A stretch of DNA of 64,000 nt from Hyphomonas beringensis (GCF_000682755.1 NZ_AWFF01000026.1:1-64000), one strand, 5' to 3'; counted from the stretch's first letter, positions 35,182 to 44,048 are shown. Notes: generated from the sequence alone by a model not told the origin. Numbers and translations are program-made.

Positions 35182-35583
35182 ATGGTGTTGGCACTGCGTA
35201 ATCTGTTTCTGGTCATGGTGGCCATTTTCCTGGGATCGCAGCAGGCGATGTGTGCCTGTACCGACCACTCGCGCCACGGCACCAGCGCTGCGCATGCCGC
35301 CATGGACGTGCCGGCGGCGTCTGCGGGCCATTGTGACGACATGGCGTCTGCGCCTTCGGATATGCCAAAGGCGGAGTGCCATCCGGATACGCCCTTTCTG
35401 GCAAAGGCCGCGGATTTCAGTACCAAGGGCGTGCAGGGGCCAACCACAAGGGTCGTGATGCCGGTGCCCCCAGGCCTGGTATCCCAGAAAGCCTATCGTC
35501 TTGAGGCGCGCGGACCGCCCAGGCAGATGCCTGACCCGCCAAACATTACCCCCGTCAGCTTGAAAATCCGTCTTCTGAATTGA
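35182..35583 (+). CDS. Small exported His/Met/Cys-rich protein of the copper operon
   Basis: 133 residues. A hydrophobic signal segment (about residues 5-20) ends near 'MCACTDHSRHG', and the mature part is rich in His, Met, Asp and Cys up to 'AECHPDTP'. Proteins of this look often lie ahead of copA in alphaproteobacterial copper clusters; they probably bind or sense copper in the periplasm, but no named family is assigned. A second ATG is not far off; ATG or GTG at 35182-35185 is possible. It lies 91 bases upstream of copA. Confidence 0.75.
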   Translation: MVLALRNLFLVMVAIFLGSQQAMCACTDHSRHGTSAAHAAMDVPAASAGHCDDMASAPSDMPKAECHPDTPFLAKAADFSTKGVQGPTTRVVMPVPPGLVSQKAYRLEARGPPRQMPDPPNITPVSLKIRLLN

Positions 35584-35674
35584 GTGAGATGCGCTGGTTT
35601 GTGCGCATCCGGTGAGGCTTTGCCTGCTGGAAAGCTGCCTTGTGCAGCACACTTAATTCTCTGGATTTTCAAAC

Positions 35675-37564
35675 ATGTTGAACAGACGACAATTCATGTA
35701 CGCGTCGGCCGCGTCCGGCCTGCTCAGTGGCCTGGGGACGTTGCTGCCAGCCTGGGCCCGAAGTGCCAGTGATGGGAATCATGGTCTTCATCCTCATACG
35801 GAGACGGAGTTCGACCTGACGGTCGGGACGTTTCCCGTGCGCATTGATGGCAGGGTAGGTGAAGCGACCGGCGTGAACGGTACGCTGCCCGCGCCACTGA
35901 TCCGCTTTCGCGAAGGCGACGAGATTACCCTGAACGTCAAGAACACGCTGGATGTCGATACATCCATCCACTGGCATGGCCTGCTCGTGCCGTTCCAGAT
36001 GGATGGCGTGCCGGGCGTGACGTTTCCCGGCATCCGCCCAGGGGAAACCTTCACTTATAAATATGCCGTGCCGCAGTCCGGCACCTATTGGTATCACTCT
36101 CATTCCGGTCTGCAGGAACAGGAAGGCCATTATGGGCCGATCATCATCGACCCGAACGGCGTAGATCCGGTTGCGTATGAACGGGAATATGTTTTGGTGT
36201 TGTCGGACTGGAGCTTTGAGCGGGCAGAGCGGATCTTCGCCAAGCTGAAAAAGTCTAGCGACACGTACAATTTCCAGCAGCGGACCCTGCCTGACTTTCT
36301 GGCTGATGCCAGGGAGAGCGGATTTGGTGCGGCATGGTCTGACCGGGCGATGTGGGGCGCGATGCGTATGTCTCCGCGTGACATAGCGGACGTGACCGGA
36401 TCAACCTACCACTTCCTGATCAACGGCCATTCGACCAAGGACAATTGGAACGGTGTCTTCCGCAAGGGAGAGCGCGTCCGCTTGCGGATTATCAACGCCT
36501 CGGCCATGACCATCTTCAATGTGCGCTTGCCGGATCTGCCGATGACGATTGTGGCCGCAGATGGCCTGAATGTGCAGCCGCTGGAAGTGGATGAATTCCA
36601 GATGGGCGTTGCTGAGACATATGATGTGATCATCTCTCCGCCGGAAGACCGGGCCTATGCTTTCGTGGCCGAGAGTATTGATCGATCCGGTCAGGCCGTG
36701 GCGACATTTGGGCCGCAAGCCGGGATGCGTGCTGAAGCCCCGGCTCTCAGGCCTGTGCCGACACTAACCATGAAGGATATGGGCATGGATCATTCGGCCA
36801 TGGGGCATAGCGATATCACTCATGAGGTGAGAACAGAAAGTGCCCTGACGAGGGAAAAAGCAGATCACTCCAAAATGAACCATTCTGCACACGGCATGCC
36901 GGGGCATGACATGGGAGATATGGCGGCGTCAGACGGCTGGCCTATAGAGGCTCGCCCTGTGAAGCGAGGGCCTGGTGTGACAAAGGTCAATATGATGCCG
37001 ATCAGCCGTCTGGATGAGCCAGGTCTCGGTCTGGAAAATGTCGGGCACCGGGTGATGCGGTACTCCCAGTTGCGCAGTCTGGATCGGAACCCGGACCTGC
37101 GTGCACCCGAACGGGAGATTGAGATTCATCTGACCTCGAACATGGAACGTTACATGTGGTCGTTCGATGGGGTGAAGTTTTCTGAAGTGAAAGAGCCTAT
37201 CATCTTTCATGAGGGCGAACGTCTAAGGGTCAGCCTTGTCAATTCCACGATGATGCCACATCCAATCCATCTGCACGGCATGTTCTTTGATCTCGTCAAT
37301 GGCGGCGGAGATTACTCTCCGCGCAAGCATACGGTGATCGTAAAGCCGGCCGAGAAAGTCTCCTTTGATGTGTCGGCAGATCATGTCGGAGATTGGGCCT
37401 TCCACTGCCACCTTCTTTATCACATGCATGCAGGCATGATGCAGGTGGTTTCCGTTTTGCCATCGGATGATGCCGCTTCAATGCAGGATCATAAGACTAT
37501 GGATCATTCCAAAATGAACCATTCCGGCATGGGACATGACATGAAGATGGAGGGCGACCAATGA
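35675..37564 (+). CDS. copA: Copper-resistance multicopper oxidase CopA
   Basis: 629 residues. A twin-arginine signal ('MLNRRQFMYASAASG') sends the folded protein to the periplasm. Copper ligands are seen in 'SIHWHGLLVP', 'YWYHSHSGLQEQ', 'HPIHLHGMFF' and 'WAFHCHLLYHMHAGMM'. Two Met/His-rich segments ('MDHSAMGHSD', 'DHSKMNHSAHGMPGHDMGDM', and again at the C-terminus) can bind extra copper. It oxidises Cu(I) and lowers its toxicity. The stop overlaps copB by four bases (ATGA). Confidence 0.96.
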   Translation: MLNRRQFMYASAASGLLSGLGTLLPAWARSASDGNHGLHPHTETEFDLTVGTFPVRIDGRVGEATGVNGTLPAPLIRFREGDEITLNVKNTLDVDTSIHWHGLLVPFQMDGVPGVTFPGIRPGETFTYKYAVPQSGTYWYHSHSGLQEQEGHYGPIIIDPNGVDPVAYEREYVLVLSDWSFERAERIFAKLKKSSDTYNFQQRTLPDFLADARESGFGAAWSDRAMWGAMRMSPRDIADVTGSTYHFLINGHSTKDNWNGVFRKGERVRLRIINASAMTIFNVRLPDLPMTIVAADGLNVQPLEVDEFQMGVAETYDVIISPPEDRAYAFVAESIDRSGQAVATFGPQAGMRAEAPALRPVPTLTMKDMGMDHSAMGHSDITHEVRTESALTREKADHSKMNHSAHGMPGHDMGDMAASDGWPIEARPVKRGPGVTKVNMMPISRLDEPGLGLENVGHRVMRYSQLRSLDRNPDLRAPEREIEIHLTSNMERYMWSFDGVKFSEVKEPIIFHEGERLRVSLVNSTMMPHPIHLHGMFFDLVNGGGDYSPRKHTVIVKPAEKVSFDVSADHVGDWAFHCHLLYHMHAGMMQVVSVLPSDDAASMQDHKTMDHSKMNHSGMGHDMKMEGDQ

Positions 37565-38370
37565 GGCCGGTTATTCTTGCCCTCTGGATCATGGCGCTAG
37601 GCGTGTCCTCCGTATACGCACAGGAGCATTCCGGACATGAAGATCATTCCGAGAGCGCGCCTTGGTCTCAGGCAGATGCCTATTTCGATCCGGCAGAAAT
37701 GGCGGCTGCTCGAGCGCATGTCCTGCATCACAATGGTGATCAGGCCTTTGGTAGGGTGATGCTCAACCGCGCCGAAGTGCAGATGTCTGACGATGAAGAG
37801 ATCGGTGTGTGGGATGGTTCAGCCTGGTATGGCGATGACATCAACAGGCTCTATTTGAAGACGGAAGGGGAGTATGCCTTCGAGGAGGGTGCCTTTGAAG
37901 AGGCGGAGGCCCAATTGCTCTGGTCGCATGCGGTCTCGCCCTATTTTGATCTGCAAGCGGGCGCACGGTACGATTTTGAGCCTGAAGGCCGTGCGCATGC
38001 CGTGCTCGGCTTTCAGGGGCTTGCGCCTTACTGGTTCGAAGTGGACGGCGCCCTCTATCTCAGCGACGAAGGTGATTTGACGGCGGACTTTGAGGCGGAA
38101 TATGAGCTTCTCTTGACCCAGCGCCTGATCCTGCAGCCGCGTGTCGAGCTGGCCATGTCCGCTCAGGATATTCCGGAGCTTGAAACCGGGGCGGGCTTTA
38201 CAAATGTGCAGGCAGGCCTACGCCTTCGCTATGAGATCAGACGGGAATTTGCCCCCTATGTCGGCTGGGAATATCACAGCGCCCTGGGGCAAACGGCGGA
38301 TTATATAGAGGCCTCAGGCGATGAAACAGGCCAAGCCTACTGGGTCGTAGGCATCCGCACCTGGTTCTGA
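37561..38370 (+). CDS. copB: Copper-resistance outer membrane protein CopB
   Basis: 269 residues. A signal peptide ('MALGVSSVYAQEHSGHED') is followed by a short His-rich stretch and the CopB beta-barrel, which begins after 'ADAYFDPAEMAAARAHVLHH' and ends on 'VVGIRTWF', the aromatic C-terminus typical of outer membrane proteins. It is thought to sequester or pass copper at the outer membrane. Compared with Pseudomonas CopB, the Met-rich repeat region is very short. Confidence 0.95.
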   Translation: MRPVILALWIMALGVSSVYAQEHSGHEDHSESAPWSQADAYFDPAEMAAARAHVLHHNGDQAFGRVMLNRAEVQMSDDEEIGVWDGSAWYGDDINRLYLKTEGEYAFEEGAFEEAEAQLLWSHAVSPYFDLQAGARYDFEPEGRAHAVLGFQGLAPYWFEVDGALYLSDEGDLTADFEAEYELLLTQRLILQPRVELAMSAQDIPELETGAGFTNVQAGLRLRYEIRREFAPYVGWEYHSALGQTADYIEASGDETGQAYWVVGIRTWF

Positions 38371-38381
38371 GCATTTTTATT

Positions 38382-38406
38382 CGGGAGCAACGCTTGCTTG
38401 CTCCCG
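38382..38406. repeat. Hairpin between copB and the S41 gene
   Basis: cgggagcaa (38382-38390) pairs with ttgctcccg (38398-38406) around a 7-base loop. It sits between two convergent genes, where a shared terminator is expected, but the T-run lies before rather than after the stem on the plus strand, so the evidence for a rho-independent terminator is incomplete. Confidence 0.4.
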
Positions 38407-38411
38407 GTCCT

Positions 38412-39815
38412 TCAGCAAGTCTCGTCCTCTATGCACGAGACGAGTTGTTTCAGTGATGTAAGGTGGCTCTCAATAGGCGGATTCTCGGCAAACAGGGGTA
38501 GGGTTATCTCGGGTTCGATGCCCCGACCCTCATAAACTGTGCCGTCGTTAGACGAAAAAATCTCGTTCGATAGTTCAAGGTACCAGCCATTTGGCAGCGG
38601 CTTGGCAAGTGGAGTGGAGAAGGCCCCGCGGGTCCTCTGACCTGCAAGCGTTACATGAGGTAATTGTTGCAACATCATTGTGGTAATCTCGCCACCGGAT
38701 ACCGTGACATCACTGGTGATGACATAGACCGGCTTTGTATAAACCAGGCCATCACTGTAAGGAGCAATTGTATAGGTGATAAGAGGATCTTCGTTCCAGT
38801 CCGTACGCACGGAATAGGCCTCAAGGGGGGCATCCAGGAAGCGGCTGGCAATTGCGCGTGTGATTGCATCATAGCCGCCTCGATTGTTGGATAAATCCAG
38901 GATCAGGGCATCCGTGTCGCCAAAATTGGCGAAGGCCTCATCAAACAGATTGTGCAAAGCAATGATCTCGTCATTTTCCCATTCTGGTGTTCCAGCCTCA
39001 TGCCCGGTCGTAAAGCCACCCATGGTGAAGATTTGGATGTATCCAATATGTCCATTGATTGTGCCGTGGATGAACCGCTCGTTGCCGGTCTGAACGGCGC
39101 CTTTGTCCAGCCAGGCCATAAGATTATCCAGTATACCAACCAGCCAAGGAGATTCTCCTATGCTTTTGCGCACTTTTGGCAGGGTTTCGCCCAGCCCGAA
39201 TTGAATTCGGTGCGGCGTGCCATCAATTGTTGCGATCAGTTTTGTGTGGGAATCCTGAAGTGGCTTCAGCATGTTTGCGAAGAGATTGAGGAGATCCTCT
39301 TCACTCATGTCAGGGGTGATCTGTTTGCGCGATTTGGATGTTATTTCCGACCAGTCGACCCCGCGTACATCAAAGAAGGCGTAGTGCTGCTGGAAGGCTG
39401 AGGCGAAAATTTCGAACAGGGCGGCTGGGTCTGTGATCTGTGCATCAGTACAGCGATCCGGCATGCGCTCCAGTCTGCTGAATAGGGCGTGTCCATCCGA
39501 GGGTAGATATTCAAACTTGGCTGTGTCGGCATCCAGAGGGGTGAAGTATTTGTATTCAATCTGTCCCATCATGGTTGGGCCGTCCTGCCGGGTGGGATAG
39601 CAGGCTGCCGGAGTATCCTGCCAGCGCGTGATGCCGTCAGGTGTAATCTGAAGTATCCAGCCGGATTCCTGCGAACGCCATATACCGAGCGCTGCTGGCA
39701 GCACGGTCTCATTATGCATGATCAGATGTCTCTCAGGCTCTGGCGGCGCAAGCGAGACCTGTGTGCAGGCAGTAAGGGCAAAGAAGAGACTTGAGAAGAC
39801 AAGAGATGTGCGCAT
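38412..39815 (-). CDS. S41-family peptidase, lipoprotein
   Basis: 467 residues. A lipoprotein signal ends in 'FFALTAC'. The C-terminal half is a peptidase S41 (tail-specific protease) domain: 'GHIGYIQIFTMGG', 'ALILDLSNNRGGYD', and the catalytic-Ser region 'ITSDVTVSGGEITTMML', then 'RTRGAFSTPLAKPLPNG'. No PDZ domain is obvious. ATG 39815 starts the signal peptide; upstream in-frame codons fall within the palindrome at 39825-39846. Base composition is lower in GC than most of the window (26 G+C in 38641-38700). TetR lies just upstream on the same strand. Confidence 0.88.
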   Translation of the reverse strand: MRTSLVFSSLFFALTACTQVSLAPPEPERHLIMHNETVLPAALGIWRSQESGWILQITPDGITRWQDTPAACYPTRQDGPTMMGQIEYKYFTPLDADTAKFEYLPSDGHALFSRLERMPDRCTDAQITDPAALFEIFASAFQQHYAFFDVRGVDWSEITSKSRKQITPDMSEEDLLNLFANMLKPLQDSHTKLIATIDGTPHRIQFGLGETLPKVRKSIGESPWLVGILDNLMAWLDKGAVQTGNERFIHGTINGHIGYIQIFTMGGFTTGHEAGTPEWENDEIIALHNLFDEAFANFGDTDALILDLSNNRGGYDAITRAIASRFLDAPLEAYSVRTDWNEDPLITYTIAPYSDGLVYTKPVYVITSDVTVSGGEITTMMLQQLPHVTLAGQRTRGAFSTPLAKPLPNGWYLELSNEIFSSNDGTVYEGRGIEPEITLPLFAENPPIESHLTSLKQLVSCIEDETC

Positions 39816-39824
39816 GGGATTTCC

Positions 39825-39846
39825 AAAAATGACCATGGTCATTTTT
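39825..39846. promoter_or_regulatory. Perfect 22-bp palindrome, probable TetR-type operator
   Basis: The site reads as five A, then tgaccatggtca, then five T: a perfect 22-base palindrome. It lies about 10-31 bases upstream of the S41 protease start and just after the tetR stop. Symmetric tgacc/ggtca sites are typical of TetR-family operators, so control of the protease by the neighbouring regulator is likely (inference). Coordinates may be off by one base. Confidence 0.65.
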
Positions 39847-39861
39847 ATTGCGGTTTCTTCT

Positions 39862-40461
39862 TCAGGGCAATCCCCTGCGGGCAGCCATGTCGGCAAGGGC
39901 CACAAATCGCGTTTTCAGGTCAGACATAATTTCATTCTGCCGGCCCGTGACAACGCATTGGCGGACCGTACCCGTAAACAAAGTCAGGTAGAGATCTCCG
40001 AGTGCATTCACGTCAGTATCGGGCGGCAGGTCTCCTCTGGAGACAGCCTGTTTTGCAAGAGAAATATAATGATCGCGTACGGCTCGGTCATTCTCGGCCT
40101 CTACAGCCTGAATGGATAATGTCACGGGGGAAAGTTGCGTCGTGGCTTGCCAAAGCTGTGGTGACGACGAAGTCAGGCCGATTGTTCGGCGCGCTAATTC
40201 AAGTGTCGCTTCTGCCAGGGGGCGTTTATCATCTGCGGGCGATGCGGCCATGACATCGGCTATTAGGCGTCTGTACCATTCGGCCAGGATATCTGCCTTG
40301 GCGGGGAAGTGGTTAAAGAAGGTGCCCTTCGCAACGCCGGCTTCTTGAGTAATTTCATATACTGTGACCGCATCGTATCCCTTGTTGTCGAATAGATTCA
40401 GGGCAGACTGATAGAGGGCGTCAAAGACTTCTCTTTTCTTCTTGTCGCGTTTGCCTGCCAT
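39862..40461 (-). CDS. TetR-family transcriptional regulator
   Basis: 199 residues. The N-terminal DNA-binding domain is typical: 'VFDALYQSALNLFDNKGYDA', 'TVYEITQEAGVAKGTFFNHF', 'PAKADILAEW'. The ligand-binding C-terminal part has no recognisable ligand signature. It is transcribed towards the S41 protease gene, with a 22-bp palindrome between, and starts 48 bases after the alcohol dehydrogenase stop on the same strand; a 9-bp inverted repeat in that gap may be its own operator. Confidence 0.93.
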   Translation of the reverse strand: MAGKRDKKKREVFDALYQSALNLFDNKGYDAVTVYEITQEAGVAKGTFFNHFPAKADILAEWYRRLIADVMAASPADDKRPLAEATLELARRTIGLTSSSPQLWQATTQLSPVTLSIQAVEAENDRAVRDHYISLAKQAVSRGDLPPDTDVNALGDLYLTLFTGTVRQCVVTGRQNEIMSDLKTRFVALADMAARRGLP

Positions 40462-40466
40462 AAGGT

Positions 40467-40499
40467 CCGGTCCTTGTCTGACATTGCAGAAAGGACCGG
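40467..40499. promoter_or_regulatory. Inverted repeat upstream of tetR
   Basis: ccggtcctt (40467-40475) and aaggaccgg (40491-40499) are perfectly complementary with a 15-base spacer. The site lies immediately upstream of the tetR ATG and just after the alcohol dehydrogenase stop. It may be an autoregulatory operator; without a T-run a terminator is less likely. Confidence 0.4.
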
Positions 40500-40508
40500 T
40501 TCTTGTGT

Positions 40509-41609
40509 CTAGTCAAACACCACAACCTGGCGGGCGACTGTGCCTTTATTGTCTTTCAGGTTCTGCAGTGCGCCGGTAATGCCATCGAGCCCGATCCGGT
40601 CGGAGATCAAATCATCCAGGTGCAGCTTGCCCTGCTTGTAGAGTTCGATGAAGCGCGGGAAGTCTATGCGGAAACGGTTCGATCCCATCACAGCGCCTTG
40701 AAGACGTTTCTCTGTCACCAGAAGTTCGATACCCGGTACTTCGATGTTCACGCCGGGTGTGATCATGCCGACGATTGTCGCAACGCCCCGTGGACGGAGC
40801 ATGTGGTAGGCCTGTTCGGCGGTCTGCTTTAGGCCGACACACTCAAAGGCATAATGAACGCCGCCCTTGGTGAGCTCTTTCACCGCTTCAATCGCATCAA
40901 CCTTGCCCGGGTTCACTGTATCGGTCGCGCCGAAGCGGACGGCCATTTGCAGTTTCTCGTCTGACAGATCCACGGCAATGATCCGGCTCGCCCCGGCAAT
41001 GGCGGCGCCGTTGATGGCCGCCAGTCCCACGCCGCCGCACCCAAGGACGGCCACGGTTGAGCCGGGCTCCACTTTTGCTGAATGGAAAACCGAGCCGACG
41101 CCCGTCACCACGCCGCAGCCGATCAGGCAGGCGCGGTCCATAGGCATGTCCTTGTCGATCGCGCACAAGGCGTTCTCGTGTACCAGGATCTGTTCGGCAA
41201 AGGAGGAAAGGTTCAGGAACTGGCCGACTTTCTCTCCCTTGATGGAAAGCCTTGGGGCTTCTGTCGGCGGACGCTGGAATTTCTCTCCGTTCACGGTGTG
41301 ACAGACAGACATGTGGCCGGACAGGCAATATTCGCATGTGCCGCAAAAGGGCGAGAGGATTGAGATGACGTGGTCACCCGGCTTCACGGCTGAAACCATG
41401 GAGCCGACCTCTTCCACGATCCCAGCGCTTTCATGGCCCAGGATGACTGGCAATTCGGCGGGAAAGTTTCCATCCCAGAAGTGAACATCGGAGTGGCAGA
41501 CGCCGACAGCCTTCAGGCGGACCAGCACTTCTCTAGGTCCTGGTTTGGAAATGGTGACGTCTTCGATCGACAGGGGCGCATTGGGCGCGCGCATCACGGC
41601 AGCTTTCAT
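40509..41609 (-). CDS. Zinc-dependent alcohol dehydrogenase (class III/NDMA-like)
   Basis: 366 residues, medium-chain dehydrogenase. Catalytic zinc ligands are Cys38, His59-Glu60 and Cys165; structural zinc ligands are Cys89, Cys92, Cys95 and Cys103 ('CGTCEYCLSGHMSVC'). The NAD site 'AVLGCGGVGLAAI' (Gly190-Gly195) follows. It is near class III and NDMA-dependent alcohol dehydrogenases and probably oxidises an alcohol or S-hydroxymethyl thiol with NAD; the substrate is not decided. A ggagga ribosome-binding site precedes ATG 41609. tetR lies downstream on the same strand. Confidence 0.93.
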   Translation of the reverse strand: MKAAVMRAPNAPLSIEDVTISKPGPREVLVRLKAVGVCHSDVHFWDGNFPAELPVILGHESAGIVEEVGSMVSAVKPGDHVISILSPFCGTCEYCLSGHMSVCHTVNGEKFQRPPTEAPRLSIKGEKVGQFLNLSSFAEQILVHENALCAIDKDMPMDRACLIGCGVVTGVGSVFHSAKVEPGSTVAVLGCGGVGLAAINGAAIAGASRIIAVDLSDEKLQMAVRFGATDTVNPGKVDAIEAVKELTKGGVHYAFECVGLKQTAEQAYHMLRPRGVATIVGMITPGVNIEVPGIELLVTEKRLQGAVMGSNRFRIDFPRFIELYKQGKLHLDDLISDRIGLDGITGALQNLKDNKGTVARQVVVFD

Positions 41610-41679
41610 GGGGTTCCTCCGGTTTTATATTTTATGCCGGAAGCATTGCCGAGAATGGTGCGATTGGCGAGTCCTCTCG

Positions 41680-42447
41680 CTACGAGAGGCTGGGGCTTGT
41701 CAGGGTGCGCCAAGGGTCTGTCAGAAGCTTTCGATCTTCCGCATTGAGCAGGCCCGGCGCTCCAAGGGCCATGGTGATCTCGACCAGGCAGAGGGCCGCG
41801 CTTGCCCAGGGCTCCACAAGGTGAAGGTCCGGGTCTTCTTCGGGGCCACCCTCGGCATACATCGCATCATCGCCTTGAATGCGCCAAGCCTGCGCAACAA
41901 CAGCGCCGAAGACTGTTCGCAACCCTCGGCCGACAGGAGAGAAGGGGCCTTCGCTGCCAATCGAAATGATGCCTTCCCACTCGGTATACTCCCGGCTGGA
42001 GGGGGTCAGCCCTTCCCAGTTCAGCCAGGCCTTGGCATAGGCGCTAGCTGCGCCGGGAGCGCGGTGTTCGGCCAGAAGGTCAGCCTCCTGATAGGTGAGG
42101 CCGCTGGCCCGGTCGGCCACCCAGGCGACCGCTTCACCATTCGGACCGAACAGAGTGTGCGCCGGAAGCCGTTCGACAAGCCTGACAGCGGTCGCGCGGG
42201 TAAAGTCACCTTCATCTTCCTGCGGTGCGTTGGCGTCTATAACTTCTGCGGTCCACAAGGTTCCCGGCCAGTCTGACAGGATGATATCATCCGTATTGTG
42301 GCTGACGACGATATAGGGCGGTTCAGGTTCGGGATTGCGGATAATGTCACCCGGGCGGGCAGTGCGGAACCGGTCATCCCGCTTGCTGTTGGCCACATAA
42401 ACAAAGCCGGTGACCGGTCCATCTTCCCTGTAGGTAAATTTTACCAA
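41680..42447 (-). CDS. Hypothetical protein downstream of the alkaline phosphatase
   Basis: 255 residues, soluble, no signal peptide, no family recognised. It is acidic, with many Trp and Pro residues in the first half ('PEPEPPYIVVSHNTDD', 'LSDWPGTLWTAEVID') and a helical second half. The start appears to be TTG 42447, since no ATG or GTG lies near; an aaggacacggcaagg stretch just upstream gives a possible ribosome-binding site. It begins 14 bases after the alkaline phosphatase stop, so it is probably co-transcribed. Confidence 0.65.
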   Translation of the reverse strand: MVKFTYREDGPVTGFVYVANSKRDDRFRTARPGDIIRNPEPEPPYIVVSHNTDDIILSDWPGTLWTAEVIDANAPQEDEGDFTRATAVRLVERLPAHTLFGPNGEAVAWVADRASGLTYQEADLLAEHRAPGAASAYAKAWLNWEGLTPSSREYTEWEGIISIGSEGPFSPVGRGLRTVFGAVVAQAWRIQGDDAMYAEGGPEEDPDLHLVEPWASAALCLVEITMALGAPGLLNAEDRKLLTDPWRTLTSPSLS

Positions 42448-42461
42448 ACCTTGCCGTGTCC

Positions 42462-44048
42462 TTATTCCGCCTCAGGTTCCGGGCCCGCAACAAGTCCGGA
42501 GGCTCTTCCCATAACGTGGAAGATCTCGTTTTGCTCCATCACACCGGAAACAAGTTCTGAGCCGGGGCCGGTCGCGAAGATGGCGACATCGTCGCCGCCA
42601 TGGGTTTCTGAGCCCATGAACACGAGTGAAGGCTGTTGGAAGTTCGGGGCTGTCGTATCGACATCGGTGAGATCTTCACGGGTACAGTCCGGCTCACCTT
42701 CGACCATACGGCAGGCGGTCATTCCGCTGGCATAAGACAGGGTTGTGTAGGGCTTGCCGTCCTGCGCCATCATATGGTCGTCGTCGAGGCCGGTATTGAC
42801 CTTGCCGAGGATCGGGTTGCCCCGCTGGGGGTAGCCGGAAATGGTCATCGTGTGGCTGTGGTCGGCGGTGACAATGATCAGCGTGTCGTCATTGTTGGTC
42901 ATGTCCATCGCCGTCTTGATGGCCTGGTCAAACTCATCGGTCTCGTCGAGGGCACGGGCGGCATTCACGCCATGGTGGGCATGGTCGATGCGGCCGCCTT
43001 CAACCAACAGAACAAAGCCGTCCGGATTCTGCGACAGGCGTGTGATGGCCGCCTTGGTAAGATCAACCAGGGAAGGCTCTCCGGCCGTATCTTTGGCGCG
43101 GTCCATCTCGAACTGCATGTGCGAGCGTTCGAACAGACCGAGGACTTTCACATCCGAGGTGAAATCTGTGGCGGCGAAACCGGCCTCATCGGTGATGTAG
43201 ACATGGTCAGGGCCCTTGGCGACCCATTCGGCGGTCAGGTCGCGGCCATCCTTGCGGCTGCCCATCTTGCCTTCGTTTTCCGGGTCAGCTTCGGCCTCGG
43301 TCAGGAAGGCTGAGCGCCCGCCGCCCATAGCGACTTCGAACCCATCGCCTTCGGGCCATTCGATTAGCTGGCGGGCAATGTCCTTGCAGTCACCTGCATC
43401 GCCGCCTCTGAGGTCTGCGTCGGATTCCCAGTCGCGGTTCGGGGTTTCCGAATAGGTGGCACCGGGTGTTGCATGCGTGATGCGAGCTGTGGAGACGATA
43501 CCGGTGGCCAGGCCTTCGCGCTCGGCGAGGTCGAAAATGGAATCTGTGCCGTTGCCTATCGAGCTAGCGCAATTACTGCGCGTGGCTTCCTTCAGCACGC
43601 CCAGTGTGCCGGAATTGACCTTGACGCCAGAGGTCATGGCCGTGGCAGTGGAGGCGGAATCTGCGACCTGATAATCGTTGCTGTAGGTTTTGGACAGCGC
43701 CATGTAGGGCAGGGTTTCCATGGTCAGGCTGTAGGATTCACCGTCGAGCCCACGTTTCTGGCCAGCATAGATGCGCGCGGCCGTGATGGTGGGAATGCTC
43801 ATGCCATCGCCCACAAACAGGATGACATTCTTGGCGGGCTTCACGCCGCGTGTAGCGATTCTATTCTGAACGGCGGCTGCGGCGGACTGGAAATAGGCGT
43901 CTTCGGCCTGAACGGGCGTCGCGCCAGTGCGGTGCAGTGTTGGGGCAGGTTGCGGCGTCTCTGTGACCGACACCGTTTCCGCTGGGGCGACGCAACCAGC
44001 TACGGTCAGGGCGGTCAATGATACAAGGGAAAGGGCAATGCGGCGCAT
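42462..44048 (-). CDS. phoA: Alkaline phosphatase (PhoA family), lipoprotein
   Basis: 528 residues from ATG 44048. A lipoprotein signal ends in 'ALTVAGC'. The phosphatase core shows 'ILFVGDGMS' (metal-binding Asp81), the nucleophile Ser131 in 'VADSASTATAMTSG', and metal ligands in 'VEGGRIDHAHH' and 'TADHSHTM'. It releases phosphate from organic esters outside the inner membrane. It is lipid-anchored, whereas classical PhoA is soluble in the periplasm. No Pho box was made out upstream. Confidence 0.93.
   Translation of the reverse strand: MRRIALSLVSLTALTVAGCVAPAETVSVTETPQPAPTLHRTGATPVQAEDAYFQSAAAAVQNRIATRGVKPAKNVILFVGDGMSIPTITAARIYAGQKRGLDGESYSLTMETLPYMALSKTYSNDYQVADSASTATAMTSGVKVNSGTLGVLKEATRSNCASSIGNGTDSIFDLAEREGLATGIVSTARITHATPGATYSETPNRDWESDADLRGGDAGDCKDIARQLIEWPEGDGFEVAMGGGRSAFLTEAEADPENEGKMGSRKDGRDLTAEWVAKGPDHVYITDEAGFAATDFTSDVKVLGLFERSHMQFEMDRAKDTAGEPSLVDLTKAAITRLSQNPDGFVLLVEGGRIDHAHHGVNAARALDETDEFDQAIKTAMDMTNNDDTLIIVTADHSHTMTISGYPQRGNPILGKVNTGLDDDHMMAQDGKPYTTLSYASGMTACRMVEGEPDCTREDLTDVDTTAPNFQQPSLVFMGSETHGGDDVAIFATGPGSELVSGVMEQNEIFHVMGRASGLVAGPEPEAE

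Noticed and set aside
38371-38411. Rho-independent terminator shared by copB and the S41 gene
   Set aside because: The 9-bp hairpin at 38382-38406 lacks a following T-run on either strand, so it is listed only as a hairpin.
40462-40508. Transcription terminator of the alcohol dehydrogenase gene
   Set aside because: The inverted repeat has a 15-base loop and no T-run; an operator for tetR fits better.
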